This document shows, one piece after another, positions 46,601 to 55,600 of a stretch of DNA of 64,000 nucleotides (positions are counted from its first letter, which is position 1; the number at the start of each line of letters is the position of its first letter). Both the position numbers and the translations under genes were made by a program. The stretch is taken from the NCBI GenBank assembly GCA_911728455.2, contig OU452225.1:23532495-23596494 (forward strand). Direction: 5' to 3'. The stretch is from Marthasterias glacialis. Lineage: Eukaryota; Echinodermata; Asteroidea; Forcipulatida; Asteriidae. The notes beneath the pieces were generated by a model. That model was not told the DNA's origin. It saw only the letters and a program-made list of their open reading frames with translations, and did not search any database.

Positions 46601-49600
46601 AATATTAAAAGGGAGAGAAATTATTTGGTCTTGTAACAAAATTCTTGTCCTGTAAAATTTGTGAGTTATTTTGAAAGTCAAGCCCTGTTTACATGTAGTT
46701 AATCCAAGACTGGCTCTGAGGGTTTGGATATGTAGACTGTTTAACCTGTGGCATCACATGTTTACAAATGAGCCACAGAGACGGGACTTTCTGTAGGCAG
46801 GATTTGTACCGAGCCCAATGGAAGAAAACCTGAATTCTTATGTTGTATGGTATTGCACTGTCTGAATTTTTTTCAACAAGTTGGTAAAAAATCGGACAAA
46901 AAAACATAAGTTTATGGTGAAGAAGAAAAGGGGCACATCTCAAAACCTGTTCAGCTGTTATTTTTATAACTCTTTAATTTATGTGGAAATTGTGATACAA
47001 AATGTAAAACATTCCATATGACCAATGTAGTATATTGCCTGCCAGAAAGGCCGTGGAATGAACAAGGTCATGCTTTTTGTAAGCAAGGGTTACATGGTCT
47101 TAAGAAACACACACCCACCACATTCCAAGCTTCTCAAATAAAATAAGCGCTTAGCATTATTTACTTGCTCAGCAAAAAGCAGTGTGGGACCAGTCCCAAA
47201 CAATGCACACATTATATGAGGCTTTTGCTGGCAACCAGTTTCTTTGCTATAAGCAAGACTGTAGTCTGCACTTAGCAAGTTTGTGTCTATACAAGCAGCT
47301 GATACTGTGAAATTAACCTCAGGATTTCTGAGCCATGAAATCTTGGTCCATTAACCCTCTGCCATCAACAGCTTCAATTCTTGTGTAAATGTTCCCAGCC
47401 GAAATGCCGAAGGTTGTTTCTTTTGATGTGAACTTTAAAGGCGTTATCAATAATTACTGAGATGCTTCTAAAATTTGTATCCAAGGATACAACTGCAATA
47501 TGATAATATTTCTTTTTTCTTCCAAACTGATGTCGACAAAACATCTGCGCTTGTTTTTTAAAGTAAAGGTAAACGACTTACCAATTTTAAGTATTTTTAA
47601 TTTTTTTTTATCAGGCATCAACCGGTACATTAGTTTATAATAGATTTTAATTTTTGCATGGGGGATAGGAATATTATTTGTAAACACAAATACACAAATA
47701 ATATTCTTAACCCCGATGAAAAAAAAAATGTATTATAATGGTGGCAGTACCTGCTGCTAATAGGATTCAAACTGCCTCTAGCTGCCGGGCAATCTCGGTA
47801 GTCTAGTTGGTAAGACATCTGCTCTACAATGGCGGGGGTCGTGGGTTCGAATCCCACCTGAGGAATATGCCTGTGAGGTTTTTTTCACAGGACTCGGGGA
47901 AAGTACTGAGTATACAGTGCTTAACACACATCGGTGTATGGGTAAAAAACACAAATAATATACGTTAATTTAGTTCTGAAATTAATTAATGAGAAATATG
48001 GAAATAGTTTAGCAGAAGTGGTAGGTGTTGAAACACTTCACCGGTCACCGAGGCAGGTTACCCTCTCAAGGCAATGCAAACAGTAGCCTCTCCATGGTCC
48101 TCGACCACTCTAGCTACAAATTGCTTCAAAGGTAACAACTCTCAAGAATGTTAAGCCCATTCAACGCCCGAGCCGCTTGTGTGTATTTTGTTCCTCATTT
48201 CCAATCAATACTTCACCATGACAATTGATCAGTTATGGAGATTTGGTAATCTGTATTGATTACGCCGATTCCTTGTCTTGTTTTATTGATCGCTGCCCAG
48301 ATGAAGACGAGGTGTCTGGATCTGGTACATGTACCGCGACACTCCCAGGTGACTTCGAGTAACATTCACTTTGTGACATGTAGTTGATGATAGTTATATG
48401 TCGCTCTCCCTTTAATTAAACTGCTGGGCCTTTATCATGCCATTGCCATCCTTGTCTGACTCCCTGCGGATTTGTCAGTTATCATAATACATAGTCACAA
48501 AGGGGCCTGACTATTTTCATCTCCAACCTCATTATGGTCATGGATTTGCCGTGGGGTGGACAAGATTGCCAAACCATGATAAAGGTCTCAAAAACAAATT
48601 TGAAATGCTTTTCGGTTTTGCCGCGTTACTTCGCTCTGGTGCACTTTATCTGATCTTTGTTGCAAACAGCTTAGCAATTTTATTCTTCTATTGGCCATGC
48701 TCTGTCCAATATTGGAAGCACGCTCTTTTCTGAGGAAATAATTCAGCAACATTGCGCACAACAATATTTATTTCCATTCATGGACAGTTTAATTTACGTT
48801 TCAATAAATTTACAAAAATTGAATTGACACTTGTATGTGGAAATGTAATGACACAGTTATTTTGTTTTGCACAGCAAGCATGGCCATATGTTCTTCAGAT
48901 ACAAGTTATTCCATCTTTTCTCAAGTCTTTGATTTACTGCCACGTCTTGCTCGATGCTTAACTTGCTCTTTCCCTTGCTTGATTTTATGCTTCGAAGTGT
49001 TCCGTGTTCCCACTGATGAAGATGATGATGATCCATGTAAGCAAGACGTTTCCCCCCATTCCATGTTTGAACCCTGAGTGTGCAGTGCACTTGATTTTGC
49101 TTGAAATGTTTACCCAAAAGTGCCGAGATGAAACAAAGAGGGACTTGTGTTTACATTCATAAAAACTTTTCTGAAACAAACTGGATGACCGATTCCTCTG
49201 AAATGAATGTTACACCATCAGTAAGGATCACTAGGTTGGCTCAGTGGTTTCTTTCCCTGCCTTTCACCTCTGTGGACCCCGGTTCGAATCCCGGGCTGGA
49301 GCCTTGCATGTGGATTGGGTTTTCAATCCCTACCTGATTACGTGGGTTTCCCCCGATTGGGGTTTTCCTCCCACATCTAAAACTGAACATTTTTTCGCGT
49401 TTCCTATTCATCCTGTTATTGGCGCTAATTGTGCTGTTGGATGTGTAATTTTAACAAGGATTGAAATTCATAATACATTACATTGTATTTTAATTCTGAT
49501 AAAATGGACATTGTTTTGCACACAGTTTTACCAAAGGTGACCCTCAATTGACCTTTCACCACGTGTGTCGTTCCCATAACAGCCACATGGTCATGTATTG

Positions 49601-52600
49601 CTTCTTCTACACTTCCCAGAATGCTAAAACACTGTCAACTGATAATGCTTTCACACTTTTTCTGCAACCTGTCTTTGTCCTATGCACATTACTAATCCAT
49701 TATTTGTTTATCTTAATCAATGGATGTGTGAGATATTTATTAGACTTTTATGACTTAGAGACAGTTGCACCACCTCAACACTGACTCTTTTTTGGTGTAC
49801 TTTAGTATAAAAATATTGAATGTATGTCAGTGAATTATCCCAGAATATAATCACGAGGTGAGATCTGGACTGTTTCATGTCATGAGGCAATGCCGAGTGA
49901 AATAGAAAAGCCCGATGTCACAGAGTGATTATATTCTGGGATAACGTACGAATGAAATGCATTCAGTGTCCGTTTTGTATTACTCACGATCCTTGTCATT
50001 TGAATTAAAAAAAACAAAAACAACCCACACAAAATAGACAGTCATTCTTTTTAACACTGAGTTGCAGGGACTCCCTATTGTTGTTCTATTATTCCCTTTT
50101 TCTATTGAATTACCTTGTGGGGACAGGGTTTGACAACAAAAAAACATTGTGGGGACCTTTGTTCCAGTGTATAAATGTCCCCACGACGGTGTGTGTGCCT
50201 ACCCACAAAAACTCGTCTAACCCACACTCTGAAAATCTTTTTAAAAAAACTTGTAACCAATGTGGATAACTCCATGTAGACGCAAACCTAATGACACAGA
50301 CTATATGTTTCATTTTTTCAGTTGTAATATCCGGGAGGTCTAGAATTTGGGTCTAGAATAAGGGATCGCAGACCCGAAAGCCATTTTTGTTAGGAATTTT
50401 CACTTTCACCCAATCTCATCCCTGGGTAATATAATTTTATTGAAATGTCTTGCTGCTGGACGCCATAATTATACACATCAAAAGCAATTAAGGTTAATTT
50501 CATGCCAGGAGAGTAATTTTTACGCCTGTCTGAATTCGTTCCGACGTTGCCATGGTAACATACAACAATAAGGATTGATTGGTTTTAATCAGCATGATGG
50601 ATTGAAATTGCTTGTATATCATGACAAAATTGCTTGTATATCATGAGTTATTAAAAGACAAAACTTGGCTTGTAATATTGTTTCATTTTTTCTTCTGTCA
50701 AAGGTGAAGCATCTAGAAACATTTAAATCACCACTTTTTATCGCTTGTTTCAGACTTTCAGAGTGAGTTACGAGCAAAGTCTTGGTGACTTTCTTGTATT
50801 ATTTACCCTGAAAAATCATTTTAGGTTCTGGTCATTTCTGACAAATAAATGCTAAATTTAAACATTTCAGTGGTCTATTTTGGGTGAAATTAAAAGCTAA
50901 GACAGTCATTTTATGTAAGCAATTGTTCTTTTGCATCATGCGATGAAAAAAGAAAACCATTCAATTTAACATTCCACGCAAACAGCATTGAAATTCACTG
51001 CAGTTATCGCAGAAATCTCTAGTTGCGCCTACTCTGCTAATATGAATGCCGATTTTGCATGGCTCAAAAGAATAACTAATAAGTTTAATGGACCTTTACC
51101 ATGCTAATTGCATTTATGCATGCGTACTGACCCTGTTGGTTGGTAAAGGCCATAGAAATGTGCACAAAGCAGAGGCACAAAGCGCGTAGGCGTCACGCTT
51201 CCATCAGTCCCATGCAAAAGGGCGCATTGTTCCCAAAATTTTGCCAACCAAAATGTAAGTGCGCACCCGCGATGACCTATTTACATATTTCATGGGAAAG
51301 GTGCATTGAACAGGCATGGTATTCTTCCCACTTAAGTCGGATTTCCGATTTTTAAATTTTGGCCCTCAGAAAAAAAACAGCCAAATTGTTATAAAAGGGG
51401 CTGTGTCGTCATGATTATAGCAGGCCTGTGGCTGTACATGGAAAGATGAACTCTCTCCCAGATACTGCACACGCGCGCGCTTGCGGTCAAATCACAAAGG
51501 GTGCCGTCTTTGTCAAACTGATGTGACTGCTGGTGCGCACGCGCACGTACTAACTGGGTTATTCCATTTCATTTACTGTTATAATCATGAGGCCATAGCC
51601 CTTCTAAGTAGCCTAAAAGTCTACTAAAACCTATACCATATGTATATAAGCATCAGCCCTAATTGTACTCAATCAAATTTTCCAATTTTTTTCCAAGGGC
51701 CAAATATCATGCCTGGTTGAATATAATTAATGTTTTATAAATTCGCATGCCTCAAAAACGTGACATGGAAGGACAATTTCAACTGAACAGGCTTCACCGT
51801 AAAGGTGCAGTTTTACAAGATCTGTATATACAGAGAGAAATATGTATGACAAAAACAATTCAAGATAAGACAGTGAGACAGAAAAGTTTGGATACAGAAC
51901 ACAAGACAATCCATTCTAAGGTGGCCAGGATTAATACAAGTGGGTATTCACTGTTGCTCGAAAGCATATTATTATCACGGTATAAGAGTATTTTTTTCTT
52001 CGGAAGGGAGAAATGTTATAGTCTGGGTTTTAAAATAGTCTGGGTTTTTGAAAGCAAAATGACAAAATCCGTTTAACTTTTCACAAGCAGGTGACGATTC
52101 TTTTAGGTTTCAGGGAGCCAATTAACATTCCAAGTAAACAGTTAAATCAATTACTAAGGTTAGTTTTGTTTCCCCAATCAATGTTGTTTCCAGTGAGAGA
52201 CTTGTGGAAGAAGAGATACTTTGAAGAGAAGAAGAAGACCAACCCGTTGGAGGAGCAGGTCAACAGACTCCGTGGTCAGCTGGATCAGCAGCACAGGAAG
52301 CTTCTCAGCCATCTAGAAGGTAGAGGAGCCTACCAAAAAGGGGTTCCAAGAGTACCTGCGCCACCATCAAAGAAGGTAAAGCAGCGCACTACGTCTCTCC
52401 CCCCCAAAAAAAAACAAAGAACCAAAACAGACAAACTAAACCCCACCCATATCAGACATTTCCGGGAACCCTGACCTCTCCCCAACTCCCCAAAAGCCTT
52501 CCACAGCATCTCAATACCCCAAACCCCTCCCAACATGCCAGCCCTTCCCCAAAACCCAAACCCTACCTCAAAAATAAAACCCCAGCCCTTAACCAACATC

Positions 52601-55600
52601 CTGACACTTCCCCAACTGAGCAACTCAACCCTTCACCAATGCCCCCAAACCTCAATCCTTCCCCAACTAGCACCCCGACCCTTCCCCAACATGCCAGCCC
52701 TTCCCCAAAACCCAAACCCTATCTCAAAAATAAAACCCCAGCCCTTAACCAACATCCCGACACTTCCCCAACTCAACAACTCAACCCTTCACCAACACCC
52801 CAAAACCTCAACCCTTCCCCAACTAGCACCCTGATCCTTCCCCAACATGCCAGCCCTTCCCCAAAACCCAAACCCTACCTCAAAAATAAAACCCCAGCCC
52901 TTAACCAACATCCCGACACTTCCCCAACTCAACAGATCAACCCTTCACCAACACCCCCAACCCTCAATCCTTCCCCAATCTAGCACCCCGACCCTATCCC
53001 AAAACGCCAACCCTTCCCCAACAACCCAAAACCTCAACCCATCTCCAACTTTACACCTCAACACTTCTTTACCACCCCAACCCTTCCCCAACACGCCAAC
53101 CCTTCCCCAACAACCCAAAACCTCAACTCTTCCCCAACCCAACACCCCAACCCTTCTCCAACACTCCAACCACTTCCAAACACCCCAACAATTTCCTCAC
53201 ACTCCAATACCCCTTTATCTTAAAAATGAAATAAAACGGAAAATCGCTTCCATCAACAGAATGACCACAAGATTCTCATCGTCAAGACGAAGCACGCTAT
53301 AGAAGACTTGAAGAGGCGAGTGGAGAACTCTAAGATGAAACTCACGTCAGAAATTAAGGTAATTATCCCATGGTTAATGATTTACCTTTTGGAGATGGAA
53401 GTGCAATGTAAAGAAATGGTATATATACATCGTGCTTGTACATGAACATTTGTTACGCTGCTCTTCCTGCTCCAAAACGTCATCTCTTACCAACAGGTAA
53501 AATCGTGGAAACTATTTTGATCTTTGTGGTGTGTGAAGCTTTTTGTGATGATGTATTGGTATGATTTTGACAACAAACATTCTGATAAATTCAATTCTGA
53601 CATTACTATTACATCATTTTATATTTTTATTGACCGTTGTTTATATTTATTTATTGTTTAATATTTTTGTCGCTTTAGTATGTTTACTCTATGTTTAATG
53701 TCATTTGATGTCCAAGTTTATCAATGTCTATCAAATTTTTTTATTACAGTGATTTTAATTTCCAAGTGGTTTTATTCAAAATATATTAATTTATTTGTTC
53801 ATTCTATAGATTTTAATTATTTATTTGTTATAGTTATTTGATATATTCATACTATGTTCTTTGATTGGTTAAACAGGGTTTTGAGCTATAGTGTAGTGGT
53901 ACACTTTTGTTTATCCTGGCCGTCTTAGAATCCTGTCCCTCCCTTCTGCCTTCCTCCTCCCCATCCCTTACCTGTCCCGTACCCCTTGGTTCAATCTCCT
54001 CCTCTTTTTGTTACCTTGTTTTCAACTTATATACATGTATTCCCCTTTTATATAGATGTTAATATTTGCAATCACACATCGGTGAAAGGCAAATTGAAAT
54101 TTATATTCATTCCCCCGATGCAAATATTAACATCTATCTAATTGTTGCGGTACCTGCCGCTAATGATACTGGATTCGAACTGGCCCCTCGTCACCGGGCG
54201 TGCTCGGTGGTCTGGTGGTAAAGACATCTGCTCTAGTCATGCGGGAGTCGTGGGTTCGAATCCCACCCGAGTTGCCTGTGGATTTTTTTCCACAGGACTC
54301 GAAAGCACTGAGTATACAGTGCTTATCACACATCGGTGAAAGGCAAATTGACATTTATATTCCCCTTTTGTTAAACCTAATTATTCTTTGTACTATCTGT
54401 ATGTTGTTTTTTTGACAATGGCCAAATAAATAATAATAATAATAATAATAATAATACTAACGTGATATACTGCATACTGACATCCATATTTGACGCCCTA
54501 TGCAGGCACGTCTCGGAAGTAGTGAGTTGAACCATCAGCCATAAGATCAGTCTAATGTGATGTCATAAAATATTGGATATAATTATTGAGAATTACATAT
54601 ATTATACAGTCCCAAGGTGTTAATTGGAATCTCTTATCTATTTCAAATGTATCTTTACATTTGTTATATTAGAACCTTATTGTTGATGAGTGTTTTGCAG
54701 ATGTGCATTTTAATCCATAATATTTTCTGAAGTGACCAGATGATTTTGTAGCTGTCGTCTTGGAAGTCCTCCACATTTTGGTTTCATTGTTGATTGGTTT
54801 CTTTATTTGCAAACGTGCATTGAGACCTACAAGGTTTTTTTCACCGGTAACACGGCCACAGACCTTTGTGGTTCATTTAAAAGGATCATACCGGTTCACC
54901 GTTTAACTAATTTAGTAATGTAGAACCATAAACAATAACATTTTAGATGGTTGTTGTAATGTCATGCCATTGCAACTGTGACATTGTGGCGTGTCGCGGC
55001 TGAGTGGTTAGTGCGTCGTACTCAAGCTCTGGTGGCTGAGTCATCGGAGTGTGGGTTCAAGTCTCGGTCATGATATTTGTGTCCTTGAGCAAGACACTTG
55101 ACCATAATTGCTTCGTAAAAGTTGGGGAGGTAGAGCCTTCTGCTCTACCAGCCAGGCTTCTGATGGATGATACCCAAGCCTACATCCTTACGGACTGTAA
55201 AGGGGGTCACTCTGTTTCAGCCCCAGGAGTAGGTGGCAATGGCCCCTGGGAAAACAGTTGATTTATAGCCCACACCTCAAGTGGCTTATTGGCCTTGTGT
55301 GTCTGGCAACTTGCATAAAAAAATAAAATAAATAAACAAAAAATATAAACAAATGTTGCAAGTATGCTCTGTTTGTACAAATATTATAACTCTTAATGAC
55401 AAATCATACTTGGCGGTCTGGCTCACTGCCCCTCCCACATGTTCATAAGCTCCCAGCTTGCTAACTAGACCTTTGTAGTCGTGTTTGGGTCTACTTAAGA
55501 AAGCTGGTGTGTCCCGTTAACCATTTTTTATCTCTGTCTCAATTCATGTCAGGCACCATTGCCTACAAGCCTTTACTTCTTAAACAGCGCCCTCTGCAGT

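Larger units (their letters stand above)
44868..52193 (+). other. SPATA1 intron 10 (7.3 kb)
   Basis: The intron contains an inverted repeat at 45219, a diverged repeat E copy (46398-46690), SINEs at 47785 and 49228, MITEs at 49835 and 51394, and a perfect X-box at 50546. About 45300-46390, 46700-47780 and 48000-49200 are AT-rich and hold nothing I can assign. Confidence 0.7.

Noticed and set aside
47793..47868. Genuine tRNA gene
   Set aside because: The A and B boxes are good, but acceptor-stem pairing is poor and the head is followed by a dispersed SINE body shared with other copies.
52535..53302. Long proline/asparagine-rich open frames over the C-rich satellite
   Set aside because: The frames shift between repeat units, the 157-base unit is not a multiple of three, and the region lies between well-supported exons 11 and 12 that join in phase 0 without it.
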